Origin: Edaphocola aurantiacus
GTDB lineage: Bacteria; Bacteroidota; Bacteroidia; Chitinophagales; Chitinophagaceae
Direction: 5' to 3'
DNA: 64,000 nucleotides
Assembly (NCBI RefSeq): GCF_019797745.1
Contig: NZ_VOSI01000002.1
Span: 248,001-312,000, forward strand
Positions 1 through 9,568 of this stretch are shown piece after piece. The first letter of the stretch is position 1, and each line of letters opens with the position of its first letter. The position numbers were made by a program, and so were the translations under genes. The notes under the pieces were generated by a model. That model saw nothing but the letters and a program-made list of their open reading frames with translations, was not told the DNA's origin and searched no databases.

Positions 1-1185
1 AGGAGGAGTGATGGTACCGGTGTAAGAGCTACCGGCAGCAATTGTAGCCGCAGAAGCAGCACACAGTTCTGTTGTAGGGTCAAAAACACCATCATGGTTC
101 CAGTCTGCCCAGATTTTTACACCAGAACCGAAAGCAGAGATATCTACTTTAAAGTTGAATGCAAATGTCTGCGCTGCGGTTACCGTAAATGCGGCATAGT
201 TGGAATAACCAAGGTTACCACTGGCACAACCGGTATTCAGGTTGTTTACATTGGCAATCGCACCGGTAGTGGAGAAGCCGTTGATCGTACCACCATTGGT
301 ACAACCGGAAGTATATACAGGCGTACAGTAACAGTTGATAAAGCTTTTTACAGCAACCAGTTTTTCATTGCTGAATACTGGTGTACCACCGCTACAGATT
401 GATTTCAGGCGATAGTAAGTATTCGCGGTAATACCGGCTACAGTATAGTTCAGCGTAGTACCACCGGTAACATTGGTCCAGGAACCGGCAGTACCGGTAG
501 CGGATTGTTCCCATTGATAAGCCATACCAGAACCCAGAGATGTACCTGTAGTCGCTAAAGTAAATGCAACGTTAGGGCAAGTAGAATCCGGAACGCTGGT
601 AGCTATAGTACCTGGTGTAGCAGGATTGGTACAAGGTGCTGAAGGGATTACAGTTAAGGTGTAATCTTCTGTCTCACCGAAACCCTGGCTACTACAACCG
701 TCGAATGTAGTGGTATTAAATACACAACGCACCCTCAGGCGTTTATTACCAGGAGTAGTTCCTGCAGGAATCACAAATGATCCTGTGGCAGTGGCTCCGG
801 CAGCTTGTATTGCAGTGGGGCTATACACGATTTCTCCTGCATCCAGGAAGTCCCCGTCTTCATTCCAGTCTACAAATATTTTGTAGCCTTCTCCCCAACC
901 GGGGCAGTTCAGAATGGTAAAGTTAACTGTGGTCGTGGCCGTAGCCGTATGCACCAGCGTCGTCTTGTTGCTGAAGCATGAGGTGGCAGAGGAAGACCCA
1001 GAGTTGAGATTCGAAATGTTGGTTGTACCACCGGTTGTGGAGAATGACTGAATATAGTCATCCGTACAGCCGGACGTGTATGGTGGTGTACAATACTGGC
1101 CATAGCCTTTCATTATACCCCCGGTACCCAACACCAGCATTAGCAGCATAAACAGCTGCCTGCCTAATGTAAATTTCCGATTCAT
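1..1185 (-). CDS. Secreted GEVED/Ig-like repeat protein, C-terminus beyond window
   Basis: An open frame of 395 codons runs from an ATG at 1185-1183 to the left edge without a stop. The start MNRKFTLGRQLFMLLMLVLG looks like a signal peptide. Residues about 30-195 form a GEVED domain, with DWNEDGDF and the closing GETEDYTLTV. An Ig-like segment follows (YQWEQSATG ... YYRLKSICSGG), then a second GEVED domain with WADWNHDGVF. The second half closely parallels residues about 215-425 of the neighbouring 1605-residue protein, so the two are tandem paralogues in the same orientation. GEVED proteins in Bacteroidota are usually surface or secreted adhesin-like proteins exported by T9SS. A sorting domain would be expected on the missing C-terminus but cannot be seen. 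The ligand is unknown. Confidence 0.85.
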   Translation of the reverse strand, partial: MNRKFTLGRQLFMLLMLVLGTGGIMKGYGQYCTPPYTSGCTDDYIQSFSTTGGTTNISNLNSGSSSATSCFSNKTTLVHTATATTTVNFTILNCPGWGEGYKIFVDWNEDGDFLDAGEIVYSPTAIQAAGATATGSFVIPAGTTPGNKRLRVRCVFNTTTFDGCSSQGFGETEDYTLTVIPSAPCTNPATPGTIATSVPDSTCPNVAFTLATTGTSLGSGMAYQWEQSATGTAGSWTNVTGGTTLNYTVAGITANTYYRLKSICSGGTPVFSNEKLVAVKSFINCYCTPVYTSGCTNGGTINGFSTTGAIANVNNLNTGCASGNLGYSNYAAFTVTAAQTFAFNFKVDISAFGSGVKIWADWNHDGVFDPTTELCAASAATIAAGSSYTGTITPP

Positions 1186-1529
1186 ACTTCTAAAATTTAT
1201 TAGTTGGTAATAGTGATAAGTGGTTTGAATTAAATATTACAGCAATGGAGACAGCCATAAACAGATCATAATATGATTATGATCCAAATACAGCTCTCTC
1301 ATCTTTAATTAGACATCTCCCTGTAAATAAAGGTTGGTATATCTTTAAAAATATTCCATATAAAAAATTAAGTATCCTCTTTAAGCAAAAAAAGACCGGT
1401 AATATTCCTGTATTCCACCCGTTTTAGGGCGCCCATTTGCCCCGACTCCGGTGGTTGCCTGCAGGCATAGCCATAAAAAAAAGGCCAACCTTACGGCTGG
1501 CCTTTTTTTTATAATGGAATTGCTATAAA
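1186..1529. other. Intergenic gap between the two GEVED paralogues
   Basis: These 344 bp hold the terminator of the 1605-residue gene (about 1478-1512) and the upstream region of the truncated paralogue. The stretch 1195-1400 is AT-rich. I found no exact TAnnTTTG box for the minus-strand gene and no convincing small ORF. Confidence 0.6.
1478..1512 (-). terminator. Rho-independent terminator after the 1605-residue gene
   Basis: AAGGCCAACC-TTAC-GGCTGGCCTT forms a stem with one imperfect pair, flanked by A-runs and T-runs on both sides. It lies 18 bp past the stop codon at 1530. Confidence 0.85.
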
Positions 1530-4500
1530 TTATTTAGCAATTTCAAGTTTACGTGTTGTCAATCCTTTATCAGTACTGATGCGGATGTTGTATATACCGG
1601 CAGCCAGGTGTTGTGGCAGGGTTACTTTATGCTTATTGGTAGTAGATTCAAAAGCATTCACTTTTAAGACCTCTTGTCCGATAGCATTGTAGATAACTAG
1701 CTCTTTCACTTTAACTGCTCCTACAGATTCAACATACAGTACATCGCCATTATTCGGGTTAGGATAAACCTGTACCAGTTTGGCATCTTTGTCCATATCA
1801 TTGATACTTGTACCGCCGATAATAGTTACCATAGTACTGTCTGTAATATCACCGCAGACGCTGTATGTTTTCAGTGTCACGTTGTAGTTACCGCCACCAG
1901 GGAATGTGTGGTTAGTTAAACCTACTGTTGACGTAGTAACAGGCACAGTAACTGGTGCAGATCCGTCACCAAAGTTCCAAACGAAGTTGGCAACATTCTG
2001 AGGATTCAGTACAGAGAACTTGAAGCCGGTTGCAGATAATGGCTGAGTAATGATCGCATCAACTGTTGGCATATAACCGCTTGGTACGATATCTACTGTA
2101 TCAATGGTCAGACAGCCTTGGTTGCTGGTTACATAAGCAATATATGTTCCTGGATTAGAAATAGTAACCGTTCTGCTGGTTGCACCTGTGTTCCAGTAGT
2201 AGTTACCGCCGTTCAGACCGCCTGTACCGGCATCCAGAACTTTTGTACCACCCAGACACAGACCTGTACCATTAGCCGCTAAGTCTACAACAGGATTCCA
2301 TTTCATGTTTACATCAATCGTATCTCTGCCTACGCAACCATATGTGTTGGTTACTTTCACATTGTAGATACCAGTTTGCATCACACCTCTTGTCGGTGTA
2401 GTTGCACCGTTATCCCATACAAATACAGGGTTATCAGGCAGGGTACCAGGGTTCAGGGTAATTGTGCTGCCCTGGTTGATACAAGTATCGATGTTCGCAC
2501 CCAGGTTCGGAGCTGGTACCGGACGGATATACGCAATTACCATTTGACGTGGTGTTGATTCACAAGGTTTAGTGATCAGGAAGCGCATATTTGGTCTTTG
2601 ACTCAGTACAGAACCGGTTGCAGTATAGTTACAAGCATCGGCTGGTGTAAAGCTATAAGAAGTATTATAGTGTGTAGCAGCAGCTGTAGTTGTATGATAT
2701 CTAACAGTATTAGATGTATTAGTAGAGTTGTTATTACTCCAACAAGTTTGTACTACCACATTAGATACACCATCCCAAACGAATGGTACGTCAAATGTCA
2801 GGGTATTATAACCAGTAGTTGTAGTCCAGTTAGCAGGCAGTTTTACATCTGTAACCGGTAACCATGAGCTGGTTACTAAAGTTGTAGCTGTAGTATTACC
2901 CATTTTCACCGCAAATCCGTTATAAGTAGCACCTGAAGTAACTACATCAAATGCCAGGTTCAGAATTTTAGAACCACCTGTTGCACCTGCAGCAGTCATT
3001 TCCGCAGCAGTGATCAGGTATTGGTGTCTGAAACCACCGCCAGATCCGTAGAATGGAGATACCGCACCAGTACTGGTCGTAGTACCTGTACCGATATTCA
3101 CATTAGTTGGCGTCATACCACCACCTGCAACTACCCAGAAAGTATCTGTTTGTGTCAGGTATGGTGTCTGCCAAGGAGAACCGGAACCGATTGCAATACC
3201 ACCATTTGCACTTTCGTACCATTTTGGTGTACTGTTACCTGCAGTATTAGCTTCCAGGGTTACAGAACCCGGTCCGCAATGCATACTGTCTTTCTTAGAT
3301 ACAAAGCTTGGTGTAGAAACTACAATGTATTTGGTAGGTGAAGCACATACGCTAGAACCCGCATTTACCATCAGACGATAGTATTTGTTAGCTGTCAGCG
3401 ATGCAGTGGTATAGCTTGTACCGTTAGCACTGGCTATATTCACATAAGTAACACCATTGTCATTAGACTGTTGCCATTGCAGGCTGTTAGGATAATAGTT
3501 ATTGGTAGGTACTACTGTCAGTACAGTTGTACCACTGTTACAGATCGTATCCGGGAATCCGGTAATTGTTTGGTTACCTGGTTGTACCCATACATTAAAG
3601 GTATCAGCTCTTGAACAAGTAGTAGCCGCTACAGTAGTATCGCCACCGATTGCATAATAAGTATGCTGACCAGCTACAGAAGATTTCATATAAACTGTAT
3701 TCGCAGAACCACCAGTGTATGGAATAGTTGCAGCAGCATCAGTATATAATTCTGTAATAGGATACCATTTATATGGAGTATAAGGATTCGGAGTCGGAGG
3801 GGTCATGGATAAAGTCGCAACTGCATTATTACATACAACCGGAGGAGCTGATTTAGTTGCAGCAGGGCCAGGGTTGATTGTAGCAGTAACCGGTACACGC
3901 GGAGATTCACAACCCACCAGCATGTTGAAACGGATGTTAGGACGTGTTGTACTCGTGTACACAGTAGCCGGAGCAGAACATACTACTGCATTATCACCAT
4001 AGTAATATAATGATGAAGTAAAGCTTGTAGTACTACCTTCTACGGTGTTACCAGATACATATGAGGTATTGTTGAAACAAGTTTCAATAACAATGTTAGA
4101 TGCACCATCCCATACAAACGGAGTGCTCAGTGTGTGCACGTTAGTGCTGGAAGCAGTCGGTAAGTATGAAGCATTGGTATATACAGAAGTCAGACCAGTT
4201 TCCCATGTAGATAAAGCAGTCAGAGACGTTTGCTTCATTTTGATTTCAAAGTTGGTCAGAGCCAGGGAATTGGCACCGATTACTTTGAATGCAAGAGACT
4301 GGATAGTACCAGGACCGAAACCAGCTGCAATCAGTTCTGATGCACGGATCAGGAATTGGTTTTTACAACCGTAGTAATAGTTATAATAAGGGTTAGGTGT
4401 GCTTAACGCAGTCGTACCTGTACCTACCCACTGAGAAACCGGACTGGTACCAGAAGCGGCAGCAGCATAGAAGTTAGTAGTTGTAGGGATGTACGGAGTT

Positions 4501-6347
4501 ACATATGTAGCACCGGTACCTACAGGTAAACCACCTGTTGCGCCAGTGTACCAGTTGATCTGCGTACCTGCGATAGAAGGTGTTGCACTCAGAGATACCT
4601 GACCAGGTCCGCAACGCTGACCATTTGTACCGGTTACGGTACCAGGGTTATTTACAATAACAGTATCTACAGAAGAGGTTACTGCCGGAGAACCGTTACA
4701 CAGTACCTGCATACGATAGTATGTAGTTGTAGTAAGACCGGTAACGCTACCACCAGGAGTTGCTGAAGCAGTACCCAGGTTAGTCCATGGGCCAGTAGCA
4801 GCAGGTGCACTTTGCCATTGATAAGTGATTCCGCTGGCCTGAGGCATCAGGGAGTCAATAGTCAATACTACATTACCGGTAACACATAATTTACCAGGAG
4901 ATGCATCAGAGTGAACGTTAGTAGGGAAAGTAACTGTGCTACAAACAGGAGGAGTTACAACGTTGATTGTGTAATCTTCTGTCTCACCATAACTGTATGT
5001 TGCACATGGATCAAAGTTAGTAGTATTATATACCACTCTTACTCGTAAACGCGTAGGACCAGCCAGTGCAGTTACAGGAGGAGTGATCGTACCGGTAAAG
5101 GTACCGCTGGTTACCAGGGTAGCGCCGGAGTTTGCACAAATCTCAGAAGTACTGAACACACCATCGTGGTTCCAGTCAGCCCAGATCATAACACCGCTAC
5201 CATAAGTAAGTAAGCTTACATTAAAGTTGAACGGGAAACCTGCAGCATTTGAAATCGCCATTGCCATGAAGTTACCATAGCTGGCAGGAGAACAACCAGA
5301 GTTCAGGTTGCTGATGTTCACCATAGCACCTGTAGTAGAGAAGCTGTTGATCTGGCCCAAAGTACAACCATATTGGAAGCTTGGTACACAGAAACAGTTC
5401 AGCCAGCTTTTTACTGCAACCATTTTAGCAGTAGAGTAAACCGGAGTACCACCGCTACATACCGCTTTCATACGGAAATAAGTATTAGCTGTAATACCTG
5501 CAGACAGGAAAGAGTTAGGGCTTACCGCACCGGTTACATTTGACCAGGAACCGGCAGCACCGGTTGCTGATTGCTCCCATTGGTAAGTCATACCACTACC
5601 GATTGTAGCACCGGTGTCTACCAACGCAAATGCTACGTTAGGACAGGTAGAATCTACAAGAACCGGAGTACCGGCCAGAGGTGGGTTAGTACATGCAGGA
5701 CCAGTTACGATATCGAACTGTGCATCCGGTCTGCTTAAAAATGCAGTTGCACCGGCAGTGTTCCCAGTTGTCATCGAACAACCTGCAACACCATCAGCAT
5801 AGTAACCAAACGTACGGGTGGTAGTGAATGTAGTACATCTAAAGCCATAGTTTGCACTATAGCTGGTATTGTCTCTACATACCTCGATCAGGATATTGTC
5901 TACACCATTCCAGAAATATGGAGTTGTAAAGGTATACGTGTTCCATCCTACAACCGGAGTCATAGTGGCAGCAGTATACACATTCGTCATACCAGTTGTC
6001 TGTAATGCACTAATCGTAGTGATGGTATTAGATATACCAGCAATCTTGATGTTTACATTCAACGGAGTCGGAGAACCCAATGCAGTAATATTAAAGCCAA
6101 GGCTGTTAATATTACCGGCAGTAGCACCTGCAGCAGTCAGCTCAGATGCAAGATACAGATATTGTATTCTGTTATCATGATAGTAGGTAGAGTACGGCAC
6201 AACCCCAGTTGTGCTGTTTGCTGTACCCGTAGTACCTATTGTATAGACAACAGCATGGCTTAAACGCGGCATAAACGCCAGCGGGATAAGCAGTAAAGAG
6301 AAAAGCCAATGTTTCGCTCTCTCTATAAACGTAAAGTTTTGCTTCAT
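1530..6347 (-). CDS. Large multidomain secreted protein with GEVED, Ig-like, PKD and T9SS type A sorting domains
   Basis: A 1605-residue secreted protein. The N-terminus (MKQNFTFIERAKHWLFSLLL...SHA) is a signal peptide. Three related modules of about 170 residues lie at roughly 35-210, 639-810 and 1084-1255. Each carries QYL/QFL-x-A-x-E-L-x-A-A-G near its start and W-[DN]-G-[VA]-[SD]-N-[IV] further on. Between them are Ig-like segments (YQW...YYR) and a GEVED domain near 385-460 (WADWNHDGVF, GETEDYTINV). A PKD domain follows near 1450-1505 (NFVWNFGDG). The last about 80 residues (VYPNPNNGD...YNIRISTDKG...KLEIAK) are a type A T9SS sorting domain, so export by the Gld machinery encoded at 28497-33231 is expected. 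The likely role is cell-surface adhesion or matrix; the substrate is unknown. It is preceded by an AT-rich gap and ends at a clear terminator. Confidence 0.9.
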   Translation of the reverse strand: MKQNFTFIERAKHWLFSLLLIPLAFMPRLSHAVVYTIGTTGTANSTTGVVPYSTYYHDNRIQYLYLASELTAAGATAGNINSLGFNITALGSPTPLNVNIKIAGISNTITTISALQTTGMTNVYTAATMTPVVGWNTYTFTTPYFWNGVDNILIEVCRDNTSYSANYGFRCTTFTTTRTFGYYADGVAGCSMTTGNTAGATAFLSRPDAQFDIVTGPACTNPPLAGTPVLVDSTCPNVAFALVDTGATIGSGMTYQWEQSATGAAGSWSNVTGAVSPNSFLSAGITANTYFRMKAVCSGGTPVYSTAKMVAVKSWLNCFCVPSFQYGCTLGQINSFSTTGAMVNISNLNSGCSPASYGNFMAMAISNAAGFPFNFNVSLLTYGSGVMIWADWNHDGVFSTSEICANSGATLVTSGTFTGTITPPVTALAGPTRLRVRVVYNTTNFDPCATYSYGETEDYTINVVTPPVCSTVTFPTNVHSDASPGKLCVTGNVVLTIDSLMPQASGITYQWQSAPAATGPWTNLGTASATPGGSVTGLTTTTYYRMQVLCNGSPAVTSSVDTVIVNNPGTVTGTNGQRCGPGQVSLSATPSIAGTQINWYTGATGGLPVGTGATYVTPYIPTTTNFYAAAASGTSPVSQWVGTGTTALSTPNPYYNYYYGCKNQFLIRASELIAAGFGPGTIQSLAFKVIGANSLALTNFEIKMKQTSLTALSTWETGLTSVYTNASYLPTASSTNVHTLSTPFVWDGASNIVIETCFNNTSYVSGNTVEGSTTSFTSSLYYYGDNAVVCSAPATVYTSTTRPNIRFNMLVGCESPRVPVTATINPGPAATKSAPPVVCNNAVATLSMTPPTPNPYTPYKWYPITELYTDAAATIPYTGGSANTVYMKSSVAGQHTYYAIGGDTTVAATTCSRADTFNVWVQPGNQTITGFPDTICNSGTTVLTVVPTNNYYPNSLQWQQSNDNGVTYVNIASANGTSYTTASLTANKYYRLMVNAGSSVCASPTKYIVVSTPSFVSKKDSMHCGPGSVTLEANTAGNSTPKWYESANGGIAIGSGSPWQTPYLTQTDTFWVVAGGGMTPTNVNIGTGTTTSTGAVSPFYGSGGGFRHQYLITAAEMTAAGATGGSKILNLAFDVVTSGATYNGFAVKMGNTTATTLVTSSWLPVTDVKLPANWTTTTGYNTLTFDVPFVWDGVSNVVVQTCWSNNNSTNTSNTVRYHTTTAAATHYNTSYSFTPADACNYTATGSVLSQRPNMRFLITKPCESTPRQMVIAYIRPVPAPNLGANIDTCINQGSTITLNPGTLPDNPVFVWDNGATTPTRGVMQTGIYNVKVTNTYGCVGRDTIDVNMKWNPVVDLAANGTGLCLGGTKVLDAGTGGLNGGNYYWNTGATSRTVTISNPGTYIAYVTSNQGCLTIDTVDIVPSGYMPTVDAIITQPLSATGFKFSVLNPQNVANFVWNFGDGSAPVTVPVTTSTVGLTNHTFPGGGNYNVTLKTYSVCGDITDSTMVTIIGGTSINDMDKDAKLVQVYPNPNNGDVLYVESVGAVKVKELVIYNAIGQEVLKVNAFESTTNKHKVTLPQHLAAGIYNIRISTDKGLTTRKLEIAK

Positions 6348-6534
6348 ACTTTAAATTTTAAAATTCCTTATATAGTAGTTTGCTTCACGAATATAAAAAA
6401 ATTATTATCAATTTCTTATATTTTAAAGGAAAAAAATTTTAAAGTTTCTTAACAATAACTTGTACATACAAATACCCTTAACAAGGTAGACAGGTCCTAA
6501 AATAAAAGGGTTGGTTTACAGGGCAATATTTTTT

Positions 6535-6843
6535 TTAAAGAAGATTATCCAGGGCAGACCGCAGCTCCCCCATGGCATGCATATCACCGGCAGCACGGGC
6601 ACGCTCAATCCCCGCCTCATATATTTCCGCAGCAGCCGATTCCTTACCTGTACGCTCCAGCAGCTTACCTAAATGATAATAGGTTGCAACATATTCCGGC
6701 CTGTCTTTTAAGTTATCATAAAAATATTTTTCTGCATCTTCAAGGGCATCATTTTTCACATACTCCAGTGCCAAAGCATGCACGAGAAAAGGATCTTGAG
6801 GTGATTGGGCCAAAAATTCTTTAAGTCTAGCGATTCTATCCAT
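6535..6843 (-). CDS. Small tetratricopeptide-repeat protein
   Basis: A 102-residue helical protein made of about two to three TPR units, with patterns such as ALALEYVKNDALEDAEKYFYDNL and YYHLGKLLERTGKESAAAEIYEAGI. It has no signal peptide and no transmembrane segment, so it is probably cytoplasmic. TPR proteins act as protein-binding scaffolds; the partner is unknown. It is divergent from the YfhO-type gene, with about 100 bp between their starts. No other gene appears to share its transcript. Confidence 0.75.
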   Translation of the reverse strand: MDRIARLKEFLAQSPQDPFLVHALALEYVKNDALEDAEKYFYDNLKDRPEYVATYYHLGKLLERTGKESAAAEIYEAGIERARAAGDMHAMGELRSALDNLL

Positions 6844-6908
6844 ATTACAATGTTCTTTCTTGTTTTCTGATTAAAGATTGAATTAATGCAAAAATTGAAT
6901 AAACTTTT

Positions 6909-6916
6909 TATTTTTG
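6909..6916 (+). promoter_or_regulatory. -7 box of the YfhO gene
   Basis: TATTTTTG matches the Bacteroidota -7 consensus TAnnTTTG and lies 28 bp before the ATG at 6945. No good -33 TTTG is seen at the usual spacing. Confidence 0.5.
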
Positions 6917-6944
6917 TTGCTTATCCAAAATCTTTTTTTATCAC

Positions 6945-9497
6945 ATGCAAAAAACAAACGGAATAAAAAGATTCCTGCCTGATGCTATAGTCATCATTGC
7001 ATTTCTGATTATTAGCGCACTATACTGTGCTCCGGCCCTTAAAGGTAACCGCATAGCTCCACATGATACCATCAGCTGGATGTATATGAGTAAAGAAGCC
7101 AGAGATTATTATGCCGTAAATGGTAAAGGACCGGGCTGGTCTAACTCCATGTTCGGCGGGTCTCCTGCTTCAATGATCTATCAGCCAAGCTCTGCCAACT
7201 GGTACAATACCATATTTGGAAAAGTACAATTGCAGCCGGAAGACGGCAGCCTTAACCCGATTACGCTCTTCTTCATGGCTATGGTGAGCTTTTTCCTGCT
7301 CATGAAGGCACTGCGACTCAATACATGGTTAAGCGGAATAGCCGCGGTTGCATTTGCATTCACCTCCTACCACTTCATCATTATTGCGGCAGGACACGTG
7401 ACCAAAATGATAGACCTGTTGCTATTCCCCGGAGTCATTGCAGGTATCATTTATATTTACCGTGGCAAGTATACCTTAGGTACATTGTTATTCGGCATAT
7501 ACATGGCTTTGTTTATCGGGGCCAATCACTTCCAGATTATTTATTACGGCGTTATCGTTTTTGCAGTATTAGGATTGGCATTCCTGTTTATTGCCATTCG
7601 CAAAAACCAGCTGATGTCTTTTGTCAAAGGCTCTTTACTGATCCTGCTGCTGTCAGGGGTATCCCTCCTGCTTAACTATGCCAGCATCATCATCACCTCA
7701 GACTACAGTAAGTATTCTATCAGGGGTAATGCCAGCGAGTTAACCATCAACAAAAAAGACAACCCCGAAGAGAATAAGAATAAAAGTGGCTTATCCAAAG
7801 ACTATGCCTTCCAGTGGAGCAATGGTATCGGAGAGACATTCTGTATCCTGGTACCGAACCTGTACGGCGGACAGAGTGGTGAAAACATCGGTACAAATTC
7901 CAAGTTCGGCGAGGCTCTTTCTGAGCTGGGTGTACAGGACTACCAGGTAGAGCAGATGACTTCCAGAGCACCAACCTACTGGGGACCACAACCATTCCTT
8001 TCCGGCCCTATCTACTTTGGTGCGATTGTTTGCTTCCTGTTTGTATTAGCATTGTTTGCAATCAAGAGCCCTTTAAAATGGTGGATTACGGCATTGTCAG
8101 TATTATTTATGATGCTGTCATGGGGTAAAAACTTCGAAGCATTCAACTACTTCCTGTTCGACCATCTGCCATTATACAACAAGTTCAGAACGCCGAGCAT
8201 GGCGCTGTCTATCACCGGAATATTATTCCCTTTACTGGGCTTCTGGGGACTGCACGAGTTCATGAGCGATCGCTATACAAAGGAGCAGCGCATAGCTATG
8301 CTGAAAAAAGCATTGTACATTACCGGTGGCTTAACGGTACTGATCCTGCTGTACAGCCAGACGATGATGAGCTTTAAAGGAGACGGCGATGCAGAAATGG
8401 CAAAATCTTACGGAGAGCATGCCAATAATCTACTGAAAGCCATCAGAGAAGACCGCCAGTCACTGGCACTGAAAGACAGCTTCCGCAGCCTGTTATTCAT
8501 TCTGATTGCCGCTGGTGCAATATGGGCATATGCTACAGAGAAATTACAGAAAAATATTGCGGTTGCCTTACTGGGACTGTTCTGTATTATTGACTTATGG
8601 GGTGTAGGACACCGCTATGAGCATGAAGAGACTTATACCGATGCGGCAACCCTGGAGCAGAACTATTATACACCGCGCCCGGTAGATGTCGAAATCCTGA
8701 AAGACAAAGACCCTGACTTCCGTGTGCTGGATCTGTCTATCAATACATTCAATGATGCCAAATCTTCCTATTTCTATAAAACAATAGGCGGGTATCACGC
8801 TGCAAAACTGCAGATTTACCAGGATCTGATCGAAACACAAATCAGCAAATTGAACAGTTCAGTACTGAACATGCTGAATACAAAATACATCATTACACAG
8901 GGTCAGCAACCAGGACAGGAGCGATTAATTCCGAATCCTAATGCACTGGGCAATGCATGGTTTGTATCAGAAATTCACTTTACCAAAACAGCTGATGAGA
9001 CGATTCTGAGCATGAATGCCCCAAGTATCCAGGATGCAAAACCGGATAGCCTTAACAATGGATTCAATGCACTGAAAACGGCTGTAATCCGAGATCAGTA
9101 CCGTGCTGCAATAGGAGCCGACAAATACACGAAAGATTCTACTGCACGCATCAAACTGACCAAATATGATCTGCCGGCATTAACCTATGAATCTGTAAAT
9201 GATCATGATGGTTTCGCCGTATTTTCCGAAATCTATTATCCGGAAAACTGGAAAGCATTTGTGGATGGTAAAGAAACGCCGATCTATTGCGTAAACTATG
9301 TTTTAAGAGGTATTAAAGTACCAGCAGGTAAACATGAAATCAAGTTTACCTACGAGGATAAAGCGTTTAAGAAAGCAGAAAATATTACCACTATCGGTAG
9401 TATTGTCCTCACCTTAATTATTCTGGCTGCTATTGCTATGGCATTCGTAAAAAGAAACAAGCATAAAGAGGACGCATCGACCGACGAACTGGTGTAA
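6945..9497 (+). CDS. YfhO family membrane protein (GT-C-like)
   Basis: An 850-residue polytopic membrane protein of the YfhO family. It has a first membrane helix at about residues 12-30, many further hydrophobic segments up to about 560, a long soluble extracytoplasmic part (about 570-800) and a final transmembrane helix near 815-840. The motif region ISWMYMSKEARDYY...GGSPASM in the first loop is typical. YfhO proteins are predicted GT-C glycosyltransferases or facilitators of surface-polymer glycosylation; in Gram-positives YfhO is tied to lipoteichoic acid glycosylation. The substrate here is not known. It is convergent with another GT-C-type gene, and the two share a palindromic terminator. 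Confidence 0.82.
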   Translation: MQKTNGIKRFLPDAIVIIAFLIISALYCAPALKGNRIAPHDTISWMYMSKEARDYYAVNGKGPGWSNSMFGGSPASMIYQPSSANWYNTIFGKVQLQPEDGSLNPITLFFMAMVSFFLLMKALRLNTWLSGIAAVAFAFTSYHFIIIAAGHVTKMIDLLLFPGVIAGIIYIYRGKYTLGTLLFGIYMALFIGANHFQIIYYGVIVFAVLGLAFLFIAIRKNQLMSFVKGSLLILLLSGVSLLLNYASIIITSDYSKYSIRGNASELTINKKDNPEENKNKSGLSKDYAFQWSNGIGETFCILVPNLYGGQSGENIGTNSKFGEALSELGVQDYQVEQMTSRAPTYWGPQPFLSGPIYFGAIVCFLFVLALFAIKSPLKWWITALSVLFMMLSWGKNFEAFNYFLFDHLPLYNKFRTPSMALSITGILFPLLGFWGLHEFMSDRYTKEQRIAMLKKALYITGGLTVLILLYSQTMMSFKGDGDAEMAKSYGEHANNLLKAIREDRQSLALKDSFRSLLFILIAAGAIWAYATEKLQKNIAVALLGLFCIIDLWGVGHRYEHEETYTDAATLEQNYYTPRPVDVEILKDKDPDFRVLDLSINTFNDAKSSYFYKTIGGYHAAKLQIYQDLIETQISKLNSSVLNMLNTKYIITQGQQPGQERLIPNPNALGNAWFVSEIHFTKTADETILSMNAPSIQDAKPDSLNNGFNALKTAVIRDQYRAAIGADKYTKDSTARIKLTKYDLPALTYESVNDHDGFAVFSEIYYPENWKAFVDGKETPIYCVNYVLRGIKVPAGKHEIKFTYEDKAFKKAENITTIGSIVLTLIILAAIAMAFVKRNKHKEDASTDELV

Positions 9498-9501
9498 ATA
9501 C

Positions 9502-9558
9502 AGAAAGTATAAAAAAAGTGCGGACAGTTTAACTGTCCGCACTTTTTTTATACTTTCT
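9502..9558. terminator. Bidirectional terminator, 28-bp perfect inverted repeat
   Basis: The arms 9502-9529 and 9531-9558 are exact reverse complements separated by one base. The core is AGTGCGGACAGTT with A-runs and T-runs outside it, so it serves the YfhO gene (plus) and the GT39 gene (minus) alike. Confidence 0.9.
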
Positions 9559-9568
9559 ATGTATAGGT

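Noticed and set aside
2376-6180. Several plus-strand open frames of 60-109 codons inside the 1605-residue gene
   Set aside because: They lie opposite a continuous coding frame with clear domains, and their translations show no recognisable motifs.
1-6347. CRISPR-like or satellite repeats in the GT-rich DNA
   Set aside because: The recurring ACCGGT/GTTGTAC-type words come from codons for Thr, Gly and Val in repeated protein domains; there is no regular repeat-spacer pattern.
6348-6534. Regulatory RNA between the 1605-residue and TPR genes
   Set aside because: The gap is AT-rich, with no stable hairpin or promoter-terminator pair.
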